Positions 53,531 to 63,939 of a stretch of DNA of 64,000 bases are shown here, one piece after another. Numbering within the stretch: position 1 is the stretch's first letter; each line of letters begins with the position of its first letter. A model generated the notes under the pieces. That model saw nothing but the letters and a program-made list of their open reading frames with translations. It did no database searches and was not told the origin of the DNA. Source of the stretch: an uncultured Bacteroidales bacterium. Lineage in GTDB: Bacteria; Bacteroidota; Bacteroidia; Bacteroidales; UBA3663. A program made the position numbers and the translations under genes. The stretch lies in the NCBI GenBank assembly GCA_905235375.1, contig CAJOLH010000013.1, positions 1 through 64,000 of the forward strand, in the 5' to 3' direction.

Positions 53531-54877
53531 TTACTTCTCTTCCTTCTTAGCGGCGGGTTTCTTGGCAGCTGGCTTTTTAGCGGCTGGCTTTTTGGCAGCG
53601 GCTTTCTTCTCGTCAAGCTTCTTTTCAGCCTTCTCAAGCTGAGCTTGGAGCGCTTCGATAACCTTGCCCTGCTCGTTGATCTGCTTCAGGAGCGGGTTGA
53701 GTTCCTCGTTCTCGACCTCCTCGGGGAATTCCTGCTTCAGACGAATCTCCATGTCGCTGACGATGTTCATATAGTTGGTGAACGCATCGAAACTGGAGTC
53801 GTAGGGTGAGAATGGAACGTAGGCACCCATCTTGGTTGACATGAACTTGAAGTGGTCGGCAGAAAGCAGGTAAGCGAAGTCCTGACGAAGAATCTCGTTG
53901 TTCGACATGTGCAGACGCTCGGAGATTGAGTAGATGGCACGGATAGCCTCGTTCTGCAGGTCATTGCCCATCCAGGAGCTGACGTCCTTGTCGTAGCCGT
54001 CCCACGAGATGGGGTGACCGACGTTGGCAACAGCGATGGGGGAGATGTTTTCCCAGCACTCGGCAGGTGTGGCAAAGCGGAGATTCTTCTGCTCGGCGAA
54101 GTATGGCAGCGCCTTGAAGAAGTTGAAGATGCCGCTCGACTCGGGATTCATGCCACCGATAACGTCAAAGTTCATGGCGATGAGGTAAACCTTCTCTTCG
54201 GCAGGCGAGTCAGCAATCCAACCCATATACTGGCCGGCATCGAGACCATACTGGAAGTTGAGGCAGATATCCTCCGAAAGCTTGGTGTTGCGGAACATCA
54301 GGCCCACATCCTGCTTGGCAGCGGTGGCGTAAACATAGTTGGGTGACTTCCAGCCCAGGACGTGACGGGTTCCTTCGGTTATGATACCCTTGAATCCCAA
54401 GGCTGCAACCTCGGCACCAATTTCATCGTTGTAGATGAAGCCGGTGTTGACGAAGGTCTTCGAATCGTACTGGAAGGTGTCGCTGATGATCTTCTTCTGG
54501 ATCTCAACCTGATACTTGAAGTCCTCGGCATCGACAAGCGACGACAGGGAGTGGGAGTAGGTCTCGCAGCAGAGTTCGCAGCAGCCCGTGGCCACCAGTT
54601 CGCGTACGCAGTCGAGGAACTCGGGGCAATACATCTCGAACTGCTCCATGGCAACACCCGAAATGGAGAGAGCCACCTTGAACTTCTTGTTGGAAGCCTC
54701 GATCATCTCAAGAAGCATCTTCGAAGCGGGGATATAGCTCTGATATGCCAAGCGCTTGAGAATCTCTTCGTTGGCATAATCGTCATAATAGTAATGGTCT
54801 GCACCGATATCGTAGAAACGATATTTCTTCAGACGGAAGGGCTGATGTATCTCAAACAGCAAACAAACGGTTTTCAT
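53531..54877 (-). CDS. Glycoside hydrolase family 57 with Lys/Ala/Pro-rich tail
   Basis: MKTVCLLFEIHQPFRLKKYRF...; C-terminus KKAAAKKPAAKKPAAKKPAAKKEEK. Confidence 0.9.
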   Translation of the reverse strand: MKTVCLLFEIHQPFRLKKYRFYDIGADHYYYDDYANEEILKRLAYQSYIPASKMLLEMIEASNKKFKVALSISGVAMEQFEMYCPEFLDCVRELVATGCCELCCETYSHSLSSLVDAEDFKYQVEIQKKIISDTFQYDSKTFVNTGFIYNDEIGAEVAALGFKGIITEGTRHVLGWKSPNYVYATAAKQDVGLMFRNTKLSEDICLNFQYGLDAGQYMGWIADSPAEEKVYLIAMNFDVIGGMNPESSGIFNFFKALPYFAEQKNLRFATPAECWENISPIAVANVGHPISWDGYDKDVSSWMGNDLQNEAIRAIYSISERLHMSNNEILRQDFAYLLSADHFKFMSTKMGAYVPFSPYDSSFDAFTNYMNIVSDMEIRLKQEFPEEVENEELNPLLKQINEQGKVIEALQAQLEKAEKKLDEKKAAAKKPAAKKPAAKKPAAKKEEK

Positions 54878-54926
54878 AATTAACAATTAGCAATTAAGAA
54901 TTAATAATTCAATTCCTGGTCGCTGT

Positions 54927-56210
54927 TTAGGACCAGCCTAATAATCTCTTGTAAGCGTCAACAACGCGGCGGCCTACCTTCTCCCAAGTGATCTGGTTGA
55001 CCTCGTTGCGACCCATCTCCTGCATGAACTTGTGGAGCTCGGGGTAAGTGATAAGGGCATACATGGCATCAGCCATGGCATCGATGTCCCAATAGTCGCA
55101 CTTGAAGCAATAGTCGAGAATCTCGCCGCAACCCGACTGCTTCGAGATGATCGAAGGCACGCCGCACTGCATGGCCTCAAGCGGAGATATGCCGAACGGT
55201 TCGGAAACCGAAGGCATCACATAGACATCGCTGACCTTGAACATCTCATACACCTGCTTGCCGCGAAGGAAGCCGGTGAAGTGGAAGCGGTCGGCCAGAC
55301 CCTTCTGTGCTACCAGATGGATCATCTGTTCCATCAGGTCACCGTTGCCAGCCATGACGACACGCGCATTGGGCGCCTTCTGCAGGCAGCGTGAAGCGGC
55401 CTCGACGAAGTATTCGCAGCCCTTCTGAGCGGTGATACGGCCCAGGAAGGTGATGACCTTCTCGTCGGTGCCTCGCTTGGCCTCCATGTCAAGCACTTCC
55501 TTCGACATGGGCTCCACGGCGTTGTGCATGGCGATGCACTTGGCAGGATCCTGATGGTAATGGTTAATGACCGTCTGACGTGTCAGCTCGGAAACGCACT
55601 GAATCTGGTCGGCATTGTTCATGCCGTCGAGCTCGATCTTGAAGGTCGGGTCGTTGGCATCGCACATGCCTCGGGTGCGGTCGAACTGTGTAGCGTGAAC
55701 GTGGATGACAAGCGGCTTGCCGGTCACCTGCTTGGCATGGATGCCGGCAGGATAGGTTAGCCAGTCATGGGCATGGATTACATCGAATCCGTCATGCTGC
55801 AATTCCTTACGTGCAATGACGCCAGCTACGATGGAATAGTTGTTGATCTCTTCGAGCAGGTTTTTGGGATATTTGCCCGAGAATTCGATACATCCGAGGT
55901 CGTTGGTGTAGAGGTTGCTGAAGTCAGCGTAGATGCAGTTGCGCAGGTCGTAATATTCCTGCGGATCCATCACATGACCCTGACGCTTCTGTACGTAATC
56001 CCAATCGACATCCTTCCATACGACTGGCGTATTCGATGCGCCAATGATGTGTACGAAGTCTTTGATTTCGTCGCCTTGTGGCTTTGGCAGGACAAAGGTG
56101 ACATCACATTCTCCTGTGTTGACGACACCACGTACGATACCGTACGAAGCGGGTCCGAGACCACCGAGGATATGAGGAGGCCATTCCCAGCCAAACATTA
56201 ATGCTTTCAT
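54927..56210 (-). CDS. Glycosyltransferase family 4 / glycogen synthase-type
   Basis: MKALMFGWEWPPHILGGLGPASYG...VMPSVSEPFGISPLEAMQCGVPSI. Confidence 0.9.
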   Translation of the reverse strand: MKALMFGWEWPPHILGGLGPASYGIVRGVVNTGECDVTFVLPKPQGDEIKDFVHIIGASNTPVVWKDVDWDYVQKRQGHVMDPQEYYDLRNCIYADFSNLYTNDLGCIEFSGKYPKNLLEEINNYSIVAGVIARKELQHDGFDVIHAHDWLTYPAGIHAKQVTGKPLVIHVHATQFDRTRGMCDANDPTFKIELDGMNNADQIQCVSELTRQTVINHYHQDPAKCIAMHNAVEPMSKEVLDMEAKRGTDEKVITFLGRITAQKGCEYFVEAASRCLQKAPNARVVMAGNGDLMEQMIHLVAQKGLADRFHFTGFLRGKQVYEMFKVSDVYVMPSVSEPFGISPLEAMQCGVPSIISKQSGCGEILDYCFKCDYWDIDAMADAMYALITYPELHKFMQEMGRNEVNQITWEKVGRRVVDAYKRLLGWS

Positions 56211-56228
56211 GTTTATTCTGGATTTTAT

Positions 56229-58190
56229 TTATTGTTTTTTTCTTGATTGCGCAACATATCGATCCAGGAAGTCCATGGCGCGCAGAATCTCGGCCTGGTT
56301 GATTGAGAGCGACTGTGCTCCGTGTCCACGGAATGGCGGGTTGCCGTCATAGACTTCCGAAACGGTGCCGATGCAGTGGCGACCCATCTCTTCCTCGTAG
56401 GCATACAGGCGACGCTTGATGAATGCAACGCCGGAGTTGGTGAATACCGAAAGGTATGCCTCGGTGTAGATGCCAAGCAGCCACGGCCAGCAGGCTCCGT
56501 TGTGGTAGGCGGCATTGCGCTCGCTCACATTGCCCCAGTAGTCGGGACGATAGAGGCCGGCAGTAGGCGTCAGCGAACGGAGTCCCTTGGGGGTCAGCAG
56601 CTCTCGGGTCACCATGTCGAGCACAGCCTTGCGTTCGGGCTTGGTGAATGGGGTATAGGTGAGACCAATGGCGAAGAGCTGGTTCGGACGAACGTCGGCA
56701 CACTTGAAGTTCTCGGTGACGTAGTCGTAGAGATAGCCTGTGGGAGTGGTGAACAGGCGCTTGAAGTTGGCCTCGTACTTTTCGGCAAGCAGGTCGAGCG
56801 CCTCGATCTTGTCGGCGTTCTTCTTCTCATCAGTCTTGTATAAGTCGGTCAGCAGCTTGACGGCATTGTACCATAGGGCATTGAACTCAACGATATAACC
56901 CGTACGATAGGTGATGGGATGACCGAATTCGGTGGCATTCATCCACGTGATGGCTTTTCCGTCGGCATTGGCATAGACCAGACCATTCTCGCGCAGCTCC
57001 AGTTCGGAGTTGCCCTCGATGATGTAGTTGACTACCTCCTCCACGAATTCGCCATACTTGTCGGCAGCTTTCTTGAAGCCGAAGCGGATGGCATATTGCT
57101 GGACAGCCCATACGGCCCAAAGCGGCACATCAGGATAGTTGATTTCATGGATGACCTTGTCGGATGCCTTGTCCTGCATGTAGTTGCGCAAAGCCTCGAT
57201 GCCACTGGCCATGATTTTATGGTATTCGGGCTCGTCATCGATGAAGAGTGTCGAACCTGGCACGGCGATGAACAGGTCGCGTGCACGCACCTTGAACCAT
57301 GGATAGCCGGCAATGATGTAGTCCTTGCCGTCGCGCTCAATGATGTTGCTGGTGGCTGAGATCTTGAGGCAGTTGAAGAAGCTGTCGCGTGTGGTGCGGA
57401 TCTTCAGCTCGCGTGTGAAGAGCGCCTTCAGTCCGTTCGGCTTGATGGGGGTGATGCCTCCCGAGAAGACCACGCTCTCGCCCTTCTTGATCGGGAACTC
57501 GAAATAGCCTGGCATGAAGAGGTCTTCCTTGTAGCCGTAGCCACGTACCTGCTCACGCGGGTACTCGACGCCAATGTTCCAGTCGGGATGACTGTGCCAC
57601 TGGTTTTCTTTCGACAGCTGCATGAAGAGGGTAGGATAGCCCTGGTAGAGGCAGGAACCGATACCATTCTCCACAACCTCGTAGTTGTAGTTCACCTGAT
57701 TGTTCCGCTGGGTAAGCTCGTTCACATTGCGGAAGGCAAGCTGTGGACGCAGCCTCAAGGTGGTCTCGCTGTGGGCATCAACCAGCGTGTAGCGGATGAT
57801 GACGCGCGACTCATTGTGCACCAAAAGGCTTTCACGTGTCAGGATGACTCCTCCCACACGATAGGTGTTGGTGGAGATGGTTTCGCAGTTAAACTCACGG
57901 ATGTACTTGTGTCCACGCGGGGCAAAGGTGTCGCCCTCATACTTGTGGATGCCAAGATTGAACTCTGCACCATGCTGTATGACAGTCTCATCGAGGGAAG
58001 AAAGCAATACATGGTTTTCTTCATCCATCTCCGGAATAGGAATGACCAGCAACCCGTGGTACTTGCGGGTGTTGCATCCTGTTACCGAAGTGCTCGAGTA
58101 TGCTCCGCTTTTATTCGTGCGTAGATACTCGATGTCAAGAGATTGCTCAAGGTTGGTAAGCAGAGTCTTGTCAAACTTCAGATAGCTCAT
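56229..58190 (-). CDS. Glycogen debranching enzyme
   Basis: EYLRTNKSGAYSSTSVTGCNTRKYHGLLV...; start re-set to MSYLKFDK. Confidence 0.9.
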   Translation of the reverse strand: MSYLKFDKTLLTNLEQSLDIEYLRTNKSGAYSSTSVTGCNTRKYHGLLVIPIPEMDEENHVLLSSLDETVIQHGAEFNLGIHKYEGDTFAPRGHKYIREFNCETISTNTYRVGGVILTRESLLVHNESRVIIRYTLVDAHSETTLRLRPQLAFRNVNELTQRNNQVNYNYEVVENGIGSCLYQGYPTLFMQLSKENQWHSHPDWNIGVEYPREQVRGYGYKEDLFMPGYFEFPIKKGESVVFSGGITPIKPNGLKALFTRELKIRTTRDSFFNCLKISATSNIIERDGKDYIIAGYPWFKVRARDLFIAVPGSTLFIDDEPEYHKIMASGIEALRNYMQDKASDKVIHEINYPDVPLWAVWAVQQYAIRFGFKKAADKYGEFVEEVVNYIIEGNSELELRENGLVYANADGKAITWMNATEFGHPITYRTGYIVEFNALWYNAVKLLTDLYKTDEKKNADKIEALDLLAEKYEANFKRLFTTPTGYLYDYVTENFKCADVRPNQLFAIGLTYTPFTKPERKAVLDMVTRELLTPKGLRSLTPTAGLYRPDYWGNVSERNAAYHNGACWPWLLGIYTEAYLSVFTNSGVAFIKRRLYAYEEEMGRHCIGTVSEVYDGNPPFRGHGAQSLSINQAEILRAMDFLDRYVAQSRKKQ

Positions 58191-58456
58191 ATAGATTAGA
58201 TTATCGGGTGTGATTGGGTTGATACACGACACATCGTGCCTTCTGAGCACAATATTTCGTTGCAAATATAACGCATTGATTTCATTTATCCAAATTATTT
58301 TGTAAAATAGTGCTTATTTTTATACTATATTTGTCAATTTTATGTTTTCGAGCATAAAAATAATGCCCAAAAACAAAAAAAACATTTGTTTTGGCGAACG
58401 TATGAATTTATTGTGTACTTTTGCACACAAATAATAAAAGTGAGCAATTCCGCTCA

Positions 58457-59074
58457 ATGTCTGTTATGAGTGTCAATACAAGGTCTGAACTTATCGAAGT
58501 GGCGCGTCAGCTGTTTGCCTCTAAAGGTTTCGACAATACGACGATGAATGAGATCGCTGCAAAGTCGGAGAAGGGGCGGCGTACACTTTATACGTATTTC
58601 AAGTCGAAGTCGGAAATTTTCCTGGCAGTTGTTGATAGCGAGATGAGCCATATCATCGAGGCCATCGAAGAAATACCACCGCTCGAGATTCCTGCCGACG
58701 AGAAGCTCAAGCGCTACATCCTCTGCCGTCTCGACCAGGTGCGCGACACGGTGATTCGCAATGGTTCGCTCAAGGCAGAATTCTTCCGCGATGTCATTCA
58801 GCTCGAACATGCGCGGCGACGTCTCGATGTGCGCGAACTGAACATCCTGCGGAGCATCCTGCAGCAAGGCATCGAAGAGGGTACTTTCGACATCGACAAT
58901 GCTTCGGTCGTGGCTGTGACAATTCACTATGCCTTGCGTGGTCTTGATTTGCCCAACATTCGCGGACAGTTCACTGCATTGGGTGTGCCTACGGCACGGC
59001 TGCGCGAGTGTATCTTCAAGATGATCTTCTATGGTATTGTCCGCACTCATTCTCGTTCATATACACATTATTGA
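58457..59074 (+). CDS. TetR/AcrR family transcriptional regulator
   Basis: LIEVARQLFASKGFDNTTMNEIAAKSEKGRRTLYTYFKSK. Confidence 0.92.
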   Translation: MSVMSVNTRSELIEVARQLFASKGFDNTTMNEIAAKSEKGRRTLYTYFKSKSEIFLAVVDSEMSHIIEAIEEIPPLEIPADEKLKRYILCRLDQVRDTVIRNGSLKAEFFRDVIQLEHARRRLDVRELNILRSILQQGIEEGTFDIDNASVVAVTIHYALRGLDLPNIRGQFTALGVPTARLRECIFKMIFYGIVRTHSRSYTHY

Positions 59075-59097
59075 TAATATAAATAATAGTACAAACA

Positions 59098-59856
59098 ATG
59101 AAACTCCTCGAAGGAAAAGTGGCACTTATCACAGGTGCTGCCCGTGGCATTGGCAACGCCATTGCCCACAAGTTCGCCACTGAAGGCGCTGATATCGCAT
59201 TCACTGACCTCGCGCTCAACGATGAGCACCTCGCCAACATCAACCGTGCTGCCGAGGAAATCGCCGCCCATGGTGTCAAGTGCATCGGCTACGCATCGAA
59301 TGCTGCTGACTTTGCTGAGACCGAAGCTGTCGTTGCAAAGATCAAGGCTGACTTCGGTCGCATCGATATCCTTGTCAACAATGCAGGTATCACCAAGGAC
59401 GGACTCATGCTCCGTATGTCGGAGGCACAGTGGGATGCCGTAATCAACGTCAACCTCAAGTCTGCCTTCAATTTCATCCACGCTTGTTGCCCCATCATGC
59501 TTCGTCAGAAGGGCGGTTCGATCATCAACATGTCATCCGTCGTCGGCGTACACGGCAATGCCGGCCAGTGCAACTATTCTGCTTCGAAGGCAGGTATGAT
59601 AGCCCTTGCCAAGTCCATCGCCCAGGAGATGGGTCCCAAAGGCATCCGAGCCAATGCTGTCGCTCCGGGCTTCATCGAGACGGCCATGACTGCTCAGCTG
59701 CCGCAGGCAGTGCGTGACGAGTGGATGAAGAAGATTCCGCTTCGTCGTGGTGGACAGACCGAAGACATTGCCAACGTCTGTGTGTTCCTTGCCAGCGATA
59801 TGTCAAGCTATGTCAGCGGCCAGGTCATCCAGATTGATGGCGGCATGAATATGTAA
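59098..59856 (+). CDS. fabG: 3-oxoacyl-ACP reductase
   Basis: SDR motifs GAARGIG, NNAG, YSASKAG, DGGMNM. Confidence 0.93.
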   Translation: MKLLEGKVALITGAARGIGNAIAHKFATEGADIAFTDLALNDEHLANINRAAEEIAAHGVKCIGYASNAADFAETEAVVAKIKADFGRIDILVNNAGITKDGLMLRMSEAQWDAVINVNLKSAFNFIHACCPIMLRQKGGSIINMSSVVGVHGNAGQCNYSASKAGMIALAKSIAQEMGPKGIRANAVAPGFIETAMTAQLPQAVRDEWMKKIPLRRGGQTEDIANVCVFLASDMSSYVSGQVIQIDGGMNM

Positions 59857-59905
59857 GCAATTAACAGTTGATAATTAACAATTAACAATTATAATTGTTG
59901 GTTAG

Positions 59906-60622
59906 GTGGAGATTATCTACGAAGATAACCATATCATCGCCGTCAGCAAGACCTGCCACGAGATTGTGCAGGCCGACAAGTCGGGCGACGAGCCGTTGTC
60001 CGACACGCTGAAGCGCCTTATCAAGGAGCGTGACGCCAAGCCGGGCAATGTCTTTCTGGGTGTCACCCATAGGCTGGATCGTCCCACTACCGGGGTCGTC
60101 CTTTTTGCCAAGACCAGCAAAGCTCTCGAACGTCTCAACCGGATGTTTGCGAGTGGTGAAGTCCACAAGACCTATTGGTGCATCGTCGAGAACGTCTGGG
60201 CTTCTGGTGAAAATGCGGCAGGAGCGACTGTCAATCTGCCTCCTCAGGAACAGGACTTGACCGATTATCTGGTCCGCAACGAGAAGCAGAACCGTTCCTA
60301 CGCCTACCGTGAACCTCGTCAGGGTGCCAAGGAGGCGCGTCTGCATTATCGTGTGATAGCCTCCACCGACCGCTATGCGCTGCTTGAGGTTCAACTCTTT
60401 ACGGGGCGTCACCATCAGATACGTTGTCAGCTCGCCAACATCGGTCTGCCCATCAAGGGCGACCTGAAGTACGGCGCGCCGCGTTCCAATCCCGATGGTG
60501 GCATCTCCCTTCATTCGCGCCAGGCACGGTTCGTTCATCCTGTCTCTAAGCAGGAGGTTGTCGTTGTGGCACCCGTACCCGACGACACGCTTTGGAAGGC
60601 TCTCGCCACCCAGTTGGCATAG
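59906..60622 (+). CDS. RluA family pseudouridine synthase
   Basis: VTHRLDRPTTGVVLFAKTSKAL, GRHHQIRCQLA; GTG start likely. Confidence 0.9.
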   Translation: MEIIYEDNHIIAVSKTCHEIVQADKSGDEPLSDTLKRLIKERDAKPGNVFLGVTHRLDRPTTGVVLFAKTSKALERLNRMFASGEVHKTYWCIVENVWASGENAAGATVNLPPQEQDLTDYLVRNEKQNRSYAYREPRQGAKEARLHYRVIASTDRYALLEVQLFTGRHHQIRCQLANIGLPIKGDLKYGAPRSNPDGGISLHSRQARFVHPVSKQEVVVVAPVPDDTLWKALATQLA

Positions 60623-60874
60623 TCTGCATATCCTCTCCGCATAATTTGGAGGGGATATTTTTTCCCGCTTATTTTGTTTTATTTATATTCCGTTTTTCCA
60701 CCGAAAAACCGATTTTATTCATAAAAACGGATAAATTTTTTAAAAAGTTGTCACAACTCTTGGTTATGTGCTCAAAGGTTATTATCTTTGCGCAAGAATG
60801 CAGACTTTTATTTTCGAATAGCCAATTAACTTATAACTTTTTTCACTAACTAATAAATCTAACAACTTTTCACT

Positions 60875-61909
60875 ATGGCATTAATGGATCAACTCGTTGC
60901 CAAAGCCCAGGGCAATAAGCAGCGAATCGTCCTCGCAGAGGGCACCGAACCACGTACTATCCAGGCCGCTGACCGCATTCTTGGCGACGGCGTTGCAGAC
61001 ATCATCCTTATCGGTGCAAAGGCCGAGATTGACGCACTTGCGAAGGAGTACGGCCTCAAGAACATCGACAAGGCTACCATCGTAGAGCCTCTTAATAACC
61101 CCAAGGCACAGCAGTATGCCGACCTCCTCTTCAAGCTGCGCGAGAAGAAGGGCATGACCCCCGAGAAGGCTGCCGAACTTGTGAAGGATCCTCTTTATCT
61201 TGGCACTCTGATCATCAAGTCGGGTGAGGCCGACGGACAGGTGGCTGGTGCTCGCAACACCACGGGCGATGTTCTTCGTCCTGCACTCCAGATCATCAAG
61301 ACCGCTCCCGGCATCTCTTGCGTATCGGGCGCATTCATCATGATTATGGAGAATGAGGCCGCCAAGGCTTACGGCAAGGAGGGTATCCTCGTCTTCGCCG
61401 ACTGTGCCGTCACCCCCAATCCAGATGCCAAGCAGCTTGGTCAGATTGCCGTTTGCTCAGCGCAGACCGCTCACGACATCGCAGGCATCGAGACACCCGT
61501 TGTCGGTATGCTTTCGTTCTCGACCAAGGGCTCTGCCAAGCACGAGATGGTGGATAAGGTTGTTGAGGCTACCGCTGTAGCCAAGGAGCTTGATCCCAAT
61601 CTACAGATTGATGGCGAACTGCAGGCCGATGCCGCCATCGTTCCAAGTGTAGGCGCCAGCAAGGCCAAGGGCAGCACCATCGCCGGCCATTGCAACACCC
61701 TCGTCTTCCCAAGCCTTGAGGCAGGCAATATCTGCTACAAGCTCGTTCAGCGTTTCACCGGTGGCACCGCAGTAGGACCAATCCTCCAGGGTATTGCTGC
61801 TCCCGTCAACGACCTCTCGCGCGGCTGCAACGTCGATGAGGTTTATCAGACCATCGTCGTTACCTGCAACCAGGCTATCGGTGCCAAGGAGCGTGCAGCT
61901 GCCAAATAA
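60875..61909 (+). CDS. pta: Phosphate acetyltransferase
   Basis: 344 aa, followed by ackA. Confidence 0.95.
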   Translation: MALMDQLVAKAQGNKQRIVLAEGTEPRTIQAADRILGDGVADIILIGAKAEIDALAKEYGLKNIDKATIVEPLNNPKAQQYADLLFKLREKKGMTPEKAAELVKDPLYLGTLIIKSGEADGQVAGARNTTGDVLRPALQIIKTAPGISCVSGAFIMIMENEAAKAYGKEGILVFADCAVTPNPDAKQLGQIAVCSAQTAHDIAGIETPVVGMLSFSTKGSAKHEMVDKVVEATAVAKELDPNLQIDGELQADAAIVPSVGASKAKGSTIAGHCNTLVFPSLEAGNICYKLVQRFTGGTAVGPILQGIAAPVNDLSRGCNVDEVYQTIVVTCNQAIGAKERAAAK

Positions 61910-61949
61910 CTATTAAACAATAACTATTAAAAATTAACTAGGTAAATTA

Positions 61950-63146
61950 ATGAAAATTCTCGTACTGAACTGCGGTTCCTCTTCCCTCAAGTATAAGGTG
62001 TTCGACAACAAGAACGTCATTGCCCAGGGTGGTGTTGAAAAGATTGGTCTTCCCGATTCGTTCCTCAAGCTTACTGCTCCCGATGGTTCGAAGGTAGTCG
62101 TAGAGAACTTCATGCTCGAGCATACTGCTGCCGTCGAATTTGTCTTCAAGGAGCATCTGCTCAACCCGAAGTATGGCGTGCTGAAGTCGGCTGATGAGAT
62201 TCAGGCCGTAGGTCACCGTGTGCTGCATGGCGGCATGAAGGTCACCAAGTCCTGTTTGATCACCGATGAGGTTGTCGATGTCATCAAGGAATGTGCAGTC
62301 CTCGGCCCTCTTCACAATCCCGCCAACCTCAAGGGCATAATGGCCGTGAAGGAACTCCTTCCCACGGTTCCTCAGGTTGCCGTCTTCGATACAGCATTCC
62401 ATCAGACCATGCCCGAGAAGGCCTTCATGTATGCCATCCCGCTTAGCATCTACAAGAAGTGGGGCGTACGTCGCTATGGTTTCCACGGCACATCCCATCG
62501 TTTCGTCAGCAAGCGCACCATCGAGTATCTGGGTCTCGACCCCAACAATTCCAAACTCATCGTCGCTCACATCGGCAATGGTGCTTCGATGTCGGCAGTG
62601 GTCAATGGCAAGTGTGTCGATACATCTATGGGTCTCACCCCACTTGAGGGTCTTGTGATGGGCACCCGTTCGGGCGATATTGATGCTGCCGCTGTCACCT
62701 TCATCATGGAGAAGGAGGGACTCTCTCCTGCACAGATGGACACCTTCCTCAACAAGAAGTCAGGTATGCTCGGTCTCTGTGGCTCAAGCGATATGCGCGA
62801 TGCTACCATGAAGGCCAACGAAGGCGATGAGGATGCCAAGCGTGCACTCTCTGCCTACTACTACCGCGTCAAGAAGTACGTCGGTGCATACGCTGCCGCC
62901 ATGGGTGGTGTCGATGCCATCGCTTTCACGGGTGGTGTAGGAGAGAACGACAAGCTCTTCCGTGCCGAAGTCCTCAAGGATATGGAGTTCCTGGGCATCA
63001 AGCTCGATGCCGAGAAGAACAACAAGGTGCGTGGCGAAGAGGCCGTCATCTCTACTCCCGACTCCAAGGTCACTGTGGCCGTCGTTCCTACCGATGAGGA
63101 ACTGATGATTGCCACCGATACCGAGGAGATCGTAAATGCGCTCTAA
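61950..63146 (+). CDS. ackA: Acetate kinase
   Basis: MKILVLNCGSSSLKYKVFD...HIGNGASMSAVVNGKCVDTSMGLTPLEGLVMGTRSGDID. Confidence 0.97.
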   Translation: MKILVLNCGSSSLKYKVFDNKNVIAQGGVEKIGLPDSFLKLTAPDGSKVVVENFMLEHTAAVEFVFKEHLLNPKYGVLKSADEIQAVGHRVLHGGMKVTKSCLITDEVVDVIKECAVLGPLHNPANLKGIMAVKELLPTVPQVAVFDTAFHQTMPEKAFMYAIPLSIYKKWGVRRYGFHGTSHRFVSKRTIEYLGLDPNNSKLIVAHIGNGASMSAVVNGKCVDTSMGLTPLEGLVMGTRSGDIDAAAVTFIMEKEGLSPAQMDTFLNKKSGMLGLCGSSDMRDATMKANEGDEDAKRALSAYYYRVKKYVGAYAAAMGGVDAIAFTGGVGENDKLFRAEVLKDMEFLGIKLDAEKNNKVRGEEAVISTPDSKVTVAVVPTDEELMIATDTEEIVNAL

Positions 63147-63288
63147 GCCGCCCCGTGACTGGCTGATTTTAGCCGGCGAACTCAAATAAAAACAATGTCG
63201 AAGTGGCAAAAACTGCTGCTTCGACATTTTTTTGACTCAAGTGCAAAAGTTTTTCATCAATAATTTTCGTCATATAAGATAAAAGATG

Positions 63289-63303
63289 TATCTTTGCACC
63301 CGC
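63289..63303 (+). promoter_or_regulatory. rplS promoter -7 box and CACCCGC discriminator
   Basis: TATCTTTGCACCCGC. Confidence 0.7.
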
Positions 63304-63439
63304 TTTCGGCCAGTTTTTTCGGCTTCTTCTACGAATGCCGGGCGAGGCAGGATGCAAGGCCTATGTCTGGGAACGCTACCAGTTATGCCTGACGGTCCAT
63401 TAATTATTATTATAAACCACTAAATTAAATTCAGTCATT

Positions 63440-63802
63440 ATGGCAGATTTGATGAAGATTGCTGAAGAGGCATTTGCCACAGGCAAGGAACTTCCAGCAT
63501 TCCAGAGCGGTGATACGATCACTGTATCCTACAAGATCCGTGAGGGTAACAAGGAGCGTATCCAGCAGTACCGAGGCGTTGTGATCCGCATTTCGGGTCA
63601 TGGTACCAAGAAGCGTTTTACCGTACGCAAGATTTCCGACGGCGTAGGTGTAGAGCGTATTTTCCCAATTGAGTCGCCCTTTATCGAGAAGGTTGAGATC
63701 AACAAGTATGGCAAGGTTCGCCGCGCCAAGCTCTATTATCTCCGCAACCTTCAGGGCAAGGCCGCTCGCATCCGCGACCGCAAGGCTCCTGTGGCAAAAT
63801 AA
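63440..63802 (+). CDS. rplS: 50S ribosomal protein L19
   Basis: 120 aa, [29 protein letters not shown]. Confidence 0.97.
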   Translation: MADLMKIAEEAFATGKELPAFQSGDTITVSYKIREGNKERIQQYRGVVIRISGHGTKKRFTVRKISDGVGVERIFPIESPFIEKVEINKYGKVRRAKLYYLRNLQGKAARIRDRKAPVAK

Positions 63803-63831
63803 ACAAACCGCTAAACAGACAACACAATGTG

Positions 63832-63858
63832 ACACCCGGCTTTTCGCTGGGTGTTTTT
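63832..63858 (+). terminator. Intrinsic terminator after rplS
   Basis: CACCCGGC-TTTTC-GCTGGGTG TTTTT. Confidence 0.85.
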
Positions 63859-63939
63859 ATTTACATTCAATCCCTCGCCAGCATTTGCCGACGAGGGATT
63901 GAATGATTAGTGTTTATAGTAGTTATGTATTAGGGATGC

